Shown one piece after another: positions 35,839 through 44,555 of a stretch of 64,000 nt of DNA. Every line of letters starts with the position of its first letter. Within the stretch, counting starts at the first letter, position 1. The stretch spans positions 62,001-126,000 of the forward strand of contig NC_003030.1 in NCBI RefSeq assembly GCF_000008765.1, in the 5' to 3' direction. The translations under genes were made by a program, and so were the position numbers. This DNA is from Clostridium acetobutylicum ATCC 824 (GTDB lineage Bacteria > Bacillota > Clostridia > Clostridiales > Clostridiaceae). The notes beneath the pieces are model-generated. The model did no database searches. It had not been told where the DNA came from and was given only the letters and a program-made list of their open reading frames with translations.

Positions 35839-36720
35839 ATGAGAAGCAAACAAAAAAGAAAATTAAAAAGTGTATTTATAGTAGTTATAGCATTAATTGT
35901 TTTATTAAGTGCAGTGATAGCAGCAGTATTTAAGTTGCAAGGTAAAAAGAATGTAGATGACAATCAGGTATATAGCGCTAAGGATTTTCAAAAAAGTTAT
36001 ATGATAGTAACAAGTGCTCGTGAAGCTATGGCTAATCTAGAAAACCGTAGAGGAAATTCAGGAACGTTAACTGAACAGGTTTATAAGAATGATGGGAAAA
36101 AGATAGCATATTTAACATTTGACGATGGACCATCCACAACTGTTACACCCAAAATATTAGATACATTAGAGAGAGAAAATGTAAATGCAACTTTCTTTTT
36201 GATAGGTTCTAATATACAATTAAGCAATGAGTCACAGGAACTTGTTAGAAGAATGTTCTATGATGGTGATTCTATAGGTAATCATACATATGATCATAAT
36301 CCTAATGAACTATTTCCTAATAACAAAACAAATATAGAAACATTTATTTCTCAAATCGATGCTACAAACTTTGCTCTAAAAAGTGTTTTGGGACAAGAAT
36401 TTAATACTAGAATACTGCGAATACCTGGTGGCAGAATCACAAGAATACACACTAGAGATGCTAATCTAAATCAACTTGAGCAGATATTTAATCAAAGAGG
36501 ACTAGTAGATATAGATTGGAATTGTTATGATTATGATGCAGAAGGAAAACCTAAGGTGGCAGAACAATTGATTCAAAATGTTAAGAAAACCTCTTATGGA
36601 AAGAATAAATTAGTTATTTTAATGCATGATACTTATGGAAAAGAAGAAACAGCGAAGGCACTTCCAAGTATAATAGATTATTTGAAAGTTCAAGGATACG
36701 AATTTGGCACTTTAAAATAA
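35839..36720 (+). CDS. polysaccharide deacetylase (CE4, peptidoglycan or chitin type)
   Basis: The 293-residue protein begins with a membrane segment (VFIVVIALIVLLSAVIAAVF, residues about 12-31), so it is a membrane-tethered enzyme with an exterior catalytic domain. The NodB domain has TFDDGPSTT (metal and catalytic Asp pair), GNHTYDHN (metal His), RIPGG and a C-terminal LMHDTYGK (catalytic His). It lacks a defined substrate; GlcNAc removal from peptidoglycan is most likely. AAGGAG precedes the ATG. Confidence 0.93.
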   Translation: MRSKQKRKLKSVFIVVIALIVLLSAVIAAVFKLQGKKNVDDNQVYSAKDFQKSYMIVTSAREAMANLENRRGNSGTLTEQVYKNDGKKIAYLTFDDGPSTTVTPKILDTLERENVNATFFLIGSNIQLSNESQELVRRMFYDGDSIGNHTYDHNPNELFPNNKTNIETFISQIDATNFALKSVLGQEFNTRILRIPGGRITRIHTRDANLNQLEQIFNQRGLVDIDWNCYDYDAEGKPKVAEQLIQNVKKTSYGKNKLVILMHDTYGKEETAKALPSIIDYLKVQGYEFGTLK

Positions 36721-36726
36721 CATAAG

Positions 36727-36759
36727 CATGGGTAGTTTTTGAAGGCTGCCCATTTTTGC
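36727..36759 (+). terminator. terminator after the polysaccharide deacetylase
   Basis: ATGGGTAG and CTGCCCAT pair with one G-U around TTTTTGAAGG and are followed by TTTTTG. Confidence 0.75.
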
Positions 36760-36917
36760 CATAAGTACATTACATAAATTTCAATATTATGAAACTATTT
36801 TATTATAATTAGGGTAAGAATATAATTTGTAATTTATTAAAAAAGGGTAAATACAGTGACAAATTGTTATAGATACAACGTTTAAATAGAATTTTTATTA
36901 AAAAAACAAAAAAACTA

Positions 36918-36946
36918 TTGACATTACATCAATTAGGTATTATTAT
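36918..36946 (+). promoter_or_regulatory. promoter of the ilvC T-box transcript
   Basis: TTGACA (36918-36923), 17 nt and TATTAT (36941-36946), 30-40 nt before the T-box leader proper. Confidence 0.8.
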
Positions 36947-36952
36947 CGTCAC

Positions 36953-37219
36953 ATACAGTAAATGTTAGTGCAGTAATTTTTAAAAATAAATAGTAATTAC
37001 AAAGACAATGATGAGGAAGAGTAAATAGTGATTATTTTTTAGAGAGTGAGATACTGGTGGGAACTCATAAATATAGCTATTGAAGGTAGCCTTTGAGTCG
37101 AAAGTTGAATTTCAGTAGGCTTTTTCCGGTTTGAACCGTTATTATTTAAGTAAAAAATTTGGGTGGTACCGCGCGACCAAAAATTCTCGCCCCAAGCAGG
37201 GAATTTTGGCCGTTTTTTT
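36953..37219 (+). ncRNA. T-box riboswitch leader of ilvC
   Basis: The leader shows classical T-box parts: GATGAGGAAGAGTA, the distal GAGAGTGAGATACTGGTGGG segment, CCTTTGAGTCG, and the T-box TTTGGGTGGTACCGCG at 37158-37173. A terminator ends it (CCAAAAATTC/GAATTTTGG with T-run, 37177-37219). Uncharged tRNA pairing favours antitermination. I read the specifier as GTA (Val) at 37086-37088, which suits ilvC; the reading GGT (37085-37087, Gly) is one base away and cannot be excluded. Confidence 0.93.
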
Positions 37220-37392
37220 ATATAAATAAATTTCTAAATATTCTTAATTGAATAGCACCCACGGATTTCTACAGATTTATTATACAAAATATTCATAAAA
37301 TTTCAATTGTCATAATTTTTATTCAATTGAATATTTAAATAAGATAATATTAAAAATTATTATAAACAATATTTTTTAGGAGGAAAAGTGTT

Positions 37393-38406
37393 ATGGAAGA
37401 ATTAAAAGTTTATTATGATGAGGATGCAGATTTAAATTATTTAAAGGATAAGAAAATAGCAATTATAGGTTTTGGAAGTCAAGGACATGCCCATGCTTTA
37501 AACTTAAAGGAAAGTGGTCTCAATGTAATAGTTGGACTATATGATGGAAGTAAATCATGGAAAGTTGCAGAGGATTATGGGTTTGAAGTTTATGAAGTTG
37601 CAGATGCCGTAAAGCAGGCTCAGGTTGTAATGATACTTTTACCAGATGAGAAACAAAAACAAATATATGAAGCAAGCATAAAAGATAATCTAGATGAAGG
37701 TGATGCACTATTTTTTGCTCATGGTTTCAACATACATTACAATCAAATAGTACCACCTAAAAATGTAGATGTACTTATGATAGCACCAAAGGGACCAGGA
37801 CATATAGTTAGAAGGCAATATACAGAGGGTGGAGGAGTTCCTTGTCTTTATGCAGTACACCAAGATTATACTGGAAAAGGTAAAGAAATAGCATTAGCTT
37901 ATGGTAAAGGAATTGGTGGAACTAAAGGAGGAGTTATGAACACTACCTTCAAAATAGAAACTGAAACTGATTTATTTGGTGAACAAGCAGTACTTTGCGG
38001 AGGAATATGTGCATTAATAAATGCAGGATATGATACATTAAGAGAAGCTGGATATTCAGCTGAAAATGCATATTTTGAGTGTTTTCACGAAATGAAGATG
38101 ATAGTTGATTTAATGTATGAAGGCGGAATGGCTAAAATGAGATATTCAATTAGTGATACTGCAGAATACGGAGATTATGTTGTAGGGAATAGACTTATAA
38201 ACGATAACGTAAGAGCAGAAATGAAGAAGGTACTTACTGAAATTCAAGATGGAACATTTGCAAAAAATTGGTTGCTTGAAAATCAGACAGGAAGACCAGC
38301 ATTTAATGCTAGAAGAAGAATAGAGGCAGATAGAGAAATAGAGAAGGTTGGTAAGAGACTTAGAGGTATGATGAGTTGGATTAATGAAAATCCTTCAAAC
38401 GAATAG
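37393..38406 (+). CDS. ilvC: ketol-acid reductoisomerase
   Basis: The 337-residue class I enzyme converts acetolactate and acetohydroxybutyrate to dihydroxy acids in branched-chain amino acid synthesis. It has the Rossmann motif [13 protein letters not shown] (residues 26-38) and the two knotted metal-binding segments with [14 protein letters not shown] and [18 protein letters not shown]-like [20 protein letters not shown]. The cofactor loop reads GLYDGSKS (48-55): Arg in the usual GLRxxSxS is Tyr and the next position is Asp, which might weaken NADPH preference. AGGAGG lies 9 nt before ATG. It is under T-box control. Confidence 0.96.
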
Positions 38407-38482
38407 TAAATAATATAGGGGGCTTTTAGTGCAATATAATTAAAGGTAATTGGGGCAACTTTACATATTGTACTTGCTATGA

Positions 38483-38529
38483 AAAGGACTGTTTAAAAAT
38501 GGTAGAAAATCATTTTTAAACAGTCCTTT
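38483..38529 (+). terminator. 19-bp perfect hairpin after ilvC
   Basis: Positions 38483-38501 and 38511-38529 are exact complements around a 9-nt loop, followed by ATTTTCC. It is a likely terminator; a weak T-tail makes partial release possible. Confidence 0.75.
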
Positions 38530-38563
38530 ATTTTCCTAATAAAAATAGTTATTGACAGCTACT

Positions 38564-38611
38564 TGTGGATAATGTGGATAAGTATTAAAAAATATTTAAT
38601 GCTGTGGATAA
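38564..38611 (+). promoter_or_regulatory. cluster of three perfect DnaA boxes
   Basis: TGTGGATAA occurs at 38564-38572, directly again at 38573-38581, and at 38603-38611, each a perfect complement of the consensus TTATCCACA. A TTGACA at 38552-38557 just upstream suggests a promoter overlapped by the first two boxes. It lies between ilvC and the UPF0756 gene, not at a replication origin with dnaA in view. Confidence 0.8.
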
Positions 38612-38674
38612 CTCGGAATATATTAAAAAAATTTGAATAATAATTAATGTAATCTTGTTATGGAATGATGTAAA

Positions 38675-39133
38675 TTGGAATCAAACATAATTTTAGTAGT
38701 AATACTCGGTATATCAATAGTAGGTAAAGCTACATCTGTAGCTATTTCTGTGGCTGCATTATTAATTTTAAAGCTTTTAGGGTTAGATAAATATATCTTT
38801 CCTTATTTGAATGATAAAGGAATGTTTTGGGGATTAGTTTTACTTACAGCAGCTATACTTATACCTATAGCTCAAGGAAATGTAAAGGCTATAGATATAA
38901 AAAACAATTTAGTTTCATTTGTTGGAATAACAGCATTAGTATTATCCTTTTTAACAACATATTTAAGTGGAGTTGGACTTAGATATCTTACAGTCCAAGG
39001 TCACAGTGACGTTATGCCTTCTCTTATTTTAGGTTCCGTTGCAGCAGCAGCCTTTCTAGGGGGAGTTCCGGTAGGACCACTTATAACCTCGGGGATTTTA
39101 GCATTGTTAGTAAAGATGGTAAAGAAATCATAA
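38675..39133 (+). CDS. UPF0756 (DUF441) membrane protein
   Basis: The 152-residue product has four hydrophobic segments (residues about 5-30, 50-68, 80-100 and 115-150) and the family sequence GMFWGLVLLTAAILIPIAQG. The function of UPF0756 is unknown. Start is a TTG; the upstream region has only GGAATGATG. It sits just downstream of the DnaA-box cluster and its 3' end overlaps the LysR gene by 6 bp. Confidence 0.85.
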   Translation: MESNIILVVILGISIVGKATSVAISVAALLILKLLGLDKYIFPYLNDKGMFWGLVLLTAAILIPIAQGNVKAIDIKNNLVSFVGITALVLSFLTTYLSGVGLRYLTVQGHSDVMPSLILGSVAAAAFLGGVPVGPLITSGILALLVKMVKKS

Positions 39134-40000
39134 GTCATTTAGTTTTTGAATAAAAAGTTCAGCTACTTTAGATAAATTGTTTTTATGGCAGAGATATGAG
39201 AAGTATCTATGATATTCAGTTTTTGTTGGAATTATCTTTAAATCCTTATTTTTAACATCATCTTTAACTACAAGTGATGAAATAAAGGTTATTCCTAAAT
39301 TGTTTTTTACAGCTTGTTTAATTGCATAGTTACTTCCTAAAATTATTATGTTTTTAGGATAGATGTTTTCAATATTTAAAAAAGTATTTAGATTTTCTCC
39401 TGTTCCAGATCCTTCTTCCCTATGTATCCAGGTCTGATTAGATAGGAATTTGTTTAATTCTATGTTTTTATCATATTTGAAAGAAGAGTGAGAAACAACC
39501 ACCATAGTATCTTTATAAAAATTTTTTAACATATAGTTTTCTAAAGGAACGTTTCCCTCAATTAAAGCTACATCAATATCGTAGTTCTTAAATTTGTCAT
39601 ATATATGTTTAGTGTTTTCTATTGTTACCTCAATCTTAACATTTGGATATTCTTTTATGAAATCTCCTAATATTTTAGGAAGAATAAACTCGCCTATAGT
39701 CATACTTGAACCCAGCTTTAATGTACCTGAGGGAGAGTATGTATAGTTATTCAATTCTTCTTTTGTTTCGTTTAAAAGCGAGAGTATTTGTTTTGCACGT
39801 TTATAAAGAATTTTACCAGTACTTGTGATTAATATAGTTCTTTGTTTATTGGAACGTTCTATCAGCTTTGTACCAAAATATTTTTCTAAATTGGCGATGT
39901 GGAGGCTTACACCTGGTTGTGATATATTGATTGAGTTTGCTGCCTTAGTAAAGCTTTTGTTATCTACTACAGCAATAAACGTTTTTAATTCTTCTACCAA
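39128..40000 (-). CDS. LysR-family regulator
   Basis: The 290-residue product has a LysR helix-turn-helix at the start (ELKTFIAVVDNKSFTKAANS and SQPGVSLHIANLEKYFGTKL) and a periplasmic-binding-like effector domain. It is divergent from the sulfite/nitrite reductase gene, with 142 bp between, so control of that gene and the siroheme operon is likely (CysB/NirR-like). The TTG at 40000 has GGTGG 7 nt upstream; GTG at 40012 overlaps that RBS. The effector is not known. Confidence 0.88.
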   Translation of the reverse strand: MVEELKTFIAVVDNKSFTKAANSINISQPGVSLHIANLEKYFGTKLIERSNKQRTILITSTGKILYKRAKQILSLLNETKEELNNYTYSPSGTLKLGSSMTIGEFILPKILGDFIKEYPNVKIEVTIENTKHIYDKFKNYDIDVALIEGNVPLENYMLKNFYKDTMVVVSHSSFKYDKNIELNKFLSNQTWIHREEGSGTGENLNTFLNIENIYPKNIIILGSNYAIKQAVKNNLGITFISSLVVKDDVKNKDLKIIPTKTEYHRYFSYLCHKNNLSKVAELFIQKLNDL

Positions 40001-40142
40001 AAATCTCACCACCCATAAGAAATTGTGATAGGTATAATAAATAATATATATTATACTTATTGGTTGTAATAAAGTATACTATAGTTACAATATTACTACA
40101 ATGAAAAATTGAAATAGTGAAAATAAGTCAGGAGAGGTATAG

Positions 40143-41693
40143 ATGAAAGAATTAAATGAAATTTTACTAGGTGAAATTGAGGAATTTAGAAAGCTTGGAC
40201 ATGATTTTTTAGATGGAAAGGTAAGTAAAGTTGATTTTAAAGGAGCATCAGGTGGAATGGGAGTATATGCCCATAGAAGCGGAAAAGAATTCATGATAAG
40301 ACTTAGAATACCTTCTGGAATAGCATCAAGAAAGGACCTTGAACTTATTCGTGACTTTGCAAGAAGGTATGAACTCGATTCAGTTCATCTTACAACACGT
40401 CAAGCTATTCAACTTCATGGAATTTCAATTGATACTGTTTGCGATATAATGGAAGAAGGAATAAGAAACGGATTATATTCAAGAGGAGCAGGAGGAAACT
40501 TTCCAAGAAATGTTGCAATTTCTCCTTTAAGTGGAGTAGATAAGAATGAAGCTTTTGATGTTTCACCTTATGCAGAAGCTGTGGGAAAGCACTTCTTGAA
40601 AAAAATATATACTTACAAATTCCCAAGAAAGTTAAAGGTAGCATTTTCAAATAATGCTGATGATATAGGACATGCAACTATAGCAGATTTAGGATTTTTG
40701 GCGATTAAAGAAAATGAACATGAATATTTTAAGGTATTCATAGGGGGAGGACTTGGAAGAAATCCTAAGGTTGCAGCTACTTTTATAGAACTTGCAGAGC
40801 CAAAGGATGTTCTTTATCACGTTGAAGCTATGACAAGGCTATTTATTAATGAGGGAGATTACAAGAATAAGGCAAAAGCTCGTATAAGATACATACTAGA
40901 AAGAATGGGAGAAGAAGAGTTTATAAGGTGTTATAGTAAATATTTATCTGAGGTAAAGAGTGAAGAAAAACTTGATTTAGAAATAGATAAAAAAGCATAT
41001 ACAAAGCATGGAATAGAAACTACTGTTAAGAATAAAAGACTAATTAGTCAGAAGCAAAATGGATTATATAGTGTGTATGTTCATCCAGTTGGTGGACAGC
41101 TTTCTATTAAGGATTTAGAGGATATATTAAAAGAAACCAGCAATATTGAAGATGTGGAGATAAGGCTTTCAATGTCAGAGGGATTCTATATAAGGAATTT
41201 AAATGGTAATGAGGCTGAAAGGATTCTTGAAATTACAGAACATATAGGCGGAAATACAAGGCTTGAGTACTCTACAGCATGCATAGGAGTACCAACCTGC
41301 CAAATAGGGCTTCTAGAAAGCCAAGCTACATTAAGAAATATAATAGATTACTTTAAAAAGATGAAATTTGAGTATGATGTTCTTCCGGCAGTTCATATAT
41401 CAGGATGTCCTAATTCATGTAGTTGCCATGAAATAAGCGGCATAGGTTTTTGTGGAAAGAAGAAGAGGGTTTCTGAAGAGGTTAAGGATGTATTTGAGCT
41501 ATATCTTAAAGGAAAATTAAAAAGTGGAGCTACAAGGCTTGGAGATTATTATGGAGATGTTTTAAAGGAAGAAGTTCCTTACCTTTTATATGATATTGCA
41601 AAGATTGTGCATGAAAGCGGCGAGGAGTTTTATAATTGGGTAGAAAGTAACGATGAGAAATTGAAAAGTATTGTAAATAAGTATTTAGTTTGA
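40143..41693 (+). CDS. siroheme/4Fe-4S nitrite or sulfite reductase
   Basis: The 516-residue protein is a ferredoxin-dependent NiR/SiR-type enzyme with two half repeats. The coupled siroheme-cluster Cys ligands are in STACIGVPTCQIG (C-x5-C) and HISGCPNSCSCHEISG (C-x3-C). The N-terminal half has SGGMGVYAHRSGKEFMIRLR and LTTRQAIQLHGI. It should reduce sulfite (or nitrite) by six electrons. The divergent LysR gene, the following siroheme biosynthesis operon and the sulfate assimilation genes 10 kb away suggest sulfite as the main substrate. AGGAGAGG precedes the ATG. Confidence 0.88.
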   Translation: MKELNEILLGEIEEFRKLGHDFLDGKVSKVDFKGASGGMGVYAHRSGKEFMIRLRIPSGIASRKDLELIRDFARRYELDSVHLTTRQAIQLHGISIDTVCDIMEEGIRNGLYSRGAGGNFPRNVAISPLSGVDKNEAFDVSPYAEAVGKHFLKKIYTYKFPRKLKVAFSNNADDIGHATIADLGFLAIKENEHEYFKVFIGGGLGRNPKVAATFIELAEPKDVLYHVEAMTRLFINEGDYKNKAKARIRYILERMGEEEFIRCYSKYLSEVKSEEKLDLEIDKKAYTKHGIETTVKNKRLISQKQNGLYSVYVHPVGGQLSIKDLEDILKETSNIEDVEIRLSMSEGFYIRNLNGNEAERILEITEHIGGNTRLEYSTACIGVPTCQIGLLESQATLRNIIDYFKKMKFEYDVLPAVHISGCPNSCSCHEISGIGFCGKKKRVSEEVKDVFELYLKGKLKSGATRLGDYYGDVLKEEVPYLLYDIAKIVHESGEEFYNWVESNDEKLKSIVNKYLV

Positions 41694-41699
41694 TAATAA

Positions 41700-41732
41700 T
41701 GTAGGGAAATCATTAATATAGATTTCCCTACA
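41700..41732 (+). terminator. hairpin after sulfite/nitrite reductase
   Basis: TGTAGGGAAATC and GATTTCCCTACA pair perfectly around 9 nt. A T-run is missing, so it could pause rather than stop transcription. Confidence 0.55.
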
Positions 41733-41822
41733 TTGCATGTATAAGCACATTATATTTGTTGTTTATTGACTTTTCAAAGTATATAATGTAGATAGGTTTA
41801 GTATAATTATACTGAAATATAT

Positions 41823-41873
41823 AAAGGCGGGGAGGGAAGCCGCTTTAAAATGTTTTATTGCGGAGATTTATGA
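41823..41873 (+). promoter_or_regulatory. hemA leader: hairpin and overlapping 7-codon upstream frame
   Basis: AAGGCGG (41824-41830) and CCGCTTT (41840-41846) form a hairpin whose loop holds GGAGGG. The first ATG after it (41850) opens MFYCGDL and ends with TGA at 41871-41873, overlapping the hemA ATG (ATGA). The GGAG at 41861-41864 inside the small frame is the hemA RBS. Translational coupling is suggested but not proven. Confidence 0.45.
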
Positions 41874-43060
41874 TACAACTTTTAGCATTGAAAAGAGATT
41901 TAAAAGTTGAAATAAGAGAAAAATTTTCAATAATAGAGAAAAGAATAGGAGATAAGGATGTACTTTTAAAGGAGGTATGCAATGAAGTTGTCATATTAAG
42001 TACATGCAATCGAATTGAGATATATTTTAATAGTGAGAAGAATAGGAAACAAATTATAGAAGAGATTTTTTCAAAGATGGGATGGAACATAAATTTTTTA
42101 GAGAATTTTTTCTATTGTAAAGGTGATGAGGCAATTAATCATCTAATGGAAGTGGCATGTGGCTTTGATTCTCTTATCTTAGGAGAAGATCAGATATTAG
42201 GGCAGATAAAAGCTGCATATGATACTGCGCTTAAAAATAAAACTTCAGGTAGTGAACTAAAGAAGCTGTTCCAGTTAGTTATTACCTGTGGTAAAGAATT
42301 TAGAAGTATATCTATGCTTAATAGAATACCTGTTTCATCTGCATCGATAGCTGTTAATAAGGCAAGACAGGAAAACTTAAGAAGATTTATGGTTTTTGGC
42401 TTTGGAGATGTAGGTTCTCTAGTATGCAAATATATATTATCAAGTGATTTTGATGTGTTATATATTGTTGTTAGAAATAAAGCAGCTGTAAGTATAAAAG
42501 ATAAAAGAATAAAGGTCCTTTCCTTTAATGAAAAGAATAGTTACTATGATGATGTAGAGTGTATGATTTCCTGTACGTCAGCACCTCATCCTGTAATATG
42601 GGAGAAAGAGCTTCCTTACAGGAAATTCACTATTTTCGATTTGGCAGTACCGAGAGATGTTGAAGAGACTGTTTATGGTAGAAATAATATAGATATATAT
42701 GACATAGATCAGATAAGCATGATAGATAATAATAACAGAAAAAAGAGAAAAGAAATAATGATGGCCAATAGACATATAATGTCCAAGTATATTGTAGAGT
42801 TCTATGATTGGCAAAAGGTTCAGGAAATAGTTCCTGATATTATAAAATTGAAGCTGTATGGTGAAAGCGTAAATAAAAGAAGATATGAAACCTTTAAGAA
42901 TAAAAAAGCTACAAAGGATAATGATATGCTTGTAAATATGCTCATAAAAAGCACGTCAAATGTATATATAAATAGAGCAATAGAAGTGCTTAAAGAGGAG
43001 CAATTGAAAGGGCGTGGAGAAGATTGCCTAAGGATATTAAGAAGGATATTTCAGAAGTAG
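41870..43060 (+). CDS. hemA: glutamyl-tRNA reductase
   Basis: The 396-residue enzyme makes glutamate-1-semialdehyde from Glu-tRNA. The N-terminal catalytic Cys46 lies in ILSTCNRIEIYF, the GEDQILGQIKAAY segment is the family signature, and the NADPH domain has FGFGDVG (near 182). The region is followed by a C-terminal dimerisation helix. Start ATG has CGGAG at 5 nt spacing; upstream TTG at 41858 overlaps the RBS. First gene of the hem operon; overlaps the next by 37 nt. Confidence 0.95.
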   Translation: MIQLLALKRDLKVEIREKFSIIEKRIGDKDVLLKEVCNEVVILSTCNRIEIYFNSEKNRKQIIEEIFSKMGWNINFLENFFYCKGDEAINHLMEVACGFDSLILGEDQILGQIKAAYDTALKNKTSGSELKKLFQLVITCGKEFRSISMLNRIPVSSASIAVNKARQENLRRFMVFGFGDVGSLVCKYILSSDFDVLYIVVRNKAAVSIKDKRIKVLSFNEKNSYYDDVECMISCTSAPHPVIWEKELPYRKFTIFDLAVPRDVEETVYGRNNIDIYDIDQISMIDNNNRKKRKEIMMANRHIMSKYIVEFYDWQKVQEIVPDIIKLKLYGESVNKRRYETFKNKKATKDNDMLVNMLIKSTSNVYINRAIEVLKEEQLKGRGEDCLRILRRIFQK

Positions 43061-43671
43061 AAAATTTATTTATAGCGCTTGTCTCTCCTAAGTTAAAAAT
43101 TCTAGTTATAGGGGGAGGAAATGCAGCTCTTATAAAGGTAAGAAACTTTATTAAAATGGGCTGTTTAATTACTATAGTTTCAAAGGAATTCAAGGAAGAG
43201 TTCAATATGCTTAGTGGATTTCCTAATATAAAACTGATAAAAGGAGAGTATTTAAGAGATTATCTTAAGCATTACCATATAATTATAATAGCAACAAATA
43301 ATTTTAAGTTAAATGATAAAATAAGGCAGGATTGCGATTATATAAATAAAATGTATATGGACTGTGGTGAGCCTGAAAAGGGACTATATATTGTACCGTA
43401 TCAAAATGATTCAAAAATGTTTTCGCTTTCTATTAAATCCAGATATAAAAGTCCTAAAACTTCAAAGTATGTTTTGGATAAAGCGATGACATTTATTAAA
43501 AGATATGAGGATTTTTCAGAATATACAGCAAACATAAGAAATAAAATTAAGGGAAGTAGAAAAAAAGAAATTATGAACTTTGTTTGTTCAGATGACTTTT
43601 ATTTTTTTTATAAGAAAAGAAAAGCGGATATAGTGCTTCAGATGTTTTATAGAGAATTGAACGGGGAGTGA
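43024..43671 (+). CDS. precorrin-2 dehydrogenase/siroheme-synthase-like (Met8/SirC type)
   Basis: The 215-residue protein has a Rossmann motif [20 protein letters not shown] (residues about 24-43) and a Met8-like body ([18 protein letters not shown]). Such NAD enzymes oxidise precorrin-2 to sirohydrochlorin and may insert iron. The central Asp of Met8 chelatase was not checked. TTG 43024 follows GGAGA by about 5 nt and overlaps hemA. It fits between hemA and hemC, with a cobA domain downstream, to complete siroheme synthesis. Confidence 0.82.
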   Translation: MPKDIKKDISEVENLFIALVSPKLKILVIGGGNAALIKVRNFIKMGCLITIVSKEFKEEFNMLSGFPNIKLIKGEYLRDYLKHYHIIIIATNNFKLNDKIRQDCDYINKMYMDCGEPEKGLYIVPYQNDSKMFSLSIKSRYKSPKTSKYVLDKAMTFIKRYEDFSEYTANIRNKIKGSRKKEIMNFVCSDDFYFFYKKRKADIVLQMFYRELNGE

Positions 43672-43679
43672 ATTATATA

Positions 43680-44555
43680 ATGAAGCTTACAATAGCAACT
43701 AGAAAGAGCAAGCTTGCTCAGGTGCAGACAGAACTAATAATTAATGTATTAAAAGATAAATATGGCATTTCCTCTGAAAAGCTACTGATGGAAACACTTG
43801 GAGATAAAATCCTAGATAAGTCACTAGCGGACATAGGGGGAAAAGGACTTTTTATAAAGGATATAGAAAGAATTCTCTTAGAGGATAAAGCGGATGCAGC
43901 AGTTCATAGTATGAAGGATGTTCCTTTTGAGGTTCCAGATATGTTTGAAATAGCGGCAGTCACCTTAAGGGTTGATGTAAGGGATGTCTTTGTATCTAGA
44001 GACGGGACTCATTTTAAGGACTTAAAAAATGGAGCGGTTATTGGAACTAGTAGTAACAGAAGAGCAGCTCAGCTTAAAATGTTAAGAGATGATATAAAGG
44101 TTGTACCCATAAGAGGAAATGTTCAAACCAGAATAAGAAAAATGGGAGAAGAAAAGCTTGATGGAATAATACTTGCAGCGGCAGGACTTAAGAGACTTAA
44201 TATGGAGAATATAATTACAGATTATTTTTCTGTAGAGGAAATGATTCCAGCTGTTGGACAGGGAGCTCTTGGAGTAGAGATAAAGAAGGAAAACAAGAAT
44301 AGAGATTTATTTAGAAAGTTAGATAATAAGAATAGCAGAATGTGTGTTGAAGCAGAAAGAAGCTTCATGAGAACTTTAAATGGGGACTGCCATTCTACAA
44401 TTGGAGCTTATGCTGAAATAGTTAATGGGCAAATGAATGTATTGGGATTTTACGAAATTGATGGAAGAAGGGTAAAAAAAGATGTGAGTGGGAATATAGA
44501 GGACTATATGAGTTTAGGGAAAACACTTGCAGAAAAAATTTTGGAGGATAAGTAA
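43680..44555 (+). CDS. hemC: porphobilinogen deaminase
   Basis: The 291-residue enzyme assembles hydroxymethylbilane from four porphobilinogens. Key residues: [17 protein letters not shown] at the start, [13 protein letters not shown] with the catalytic Asp and Lys neighbourhood, [14 protein letters not shown], and [13 protein letters not shown], whose Cys binds the dipyrromethane cofactor. ATG 43680 follows GGGGAG by 11 nt; GTG 43668 overlaps that RBS. It ends overlapping cobA-hemD by one base. Confidence 0.95.
   Translation: MKLTIATRKSKLAQVQTELIINVLKDKYGISSEKLLMETLGDKILDKSLADIGGKGLFIKDIERILLEDKADAAVHSMKDVPFEVPDMFEIAAVTLRVDVRDVFVSRDGTHFKDLKNGAVIGTSSNRRAAQLKMLRDDIKVVPIRGNVQTRIRKMGEEKLDGIILAAAGLKRLNMENIITDYFSVEEMIPAVGQGALGVEIKKENKNRDLFRKLDNKNSRMCVEAERSFMRTLNGDCHSTIGAYAEIVNGQMNVLGFYEIDGRRVKKDVSGNIEDYMSLGKTLAEKILEDK

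Noticed and set aside
38564-38611. Chromosomal replication origin
   Set aside because: Three DnaA boxes but no AT-rich unwinding array and no dnaA, dnaN or rnpA-rpmH nearby in the window.
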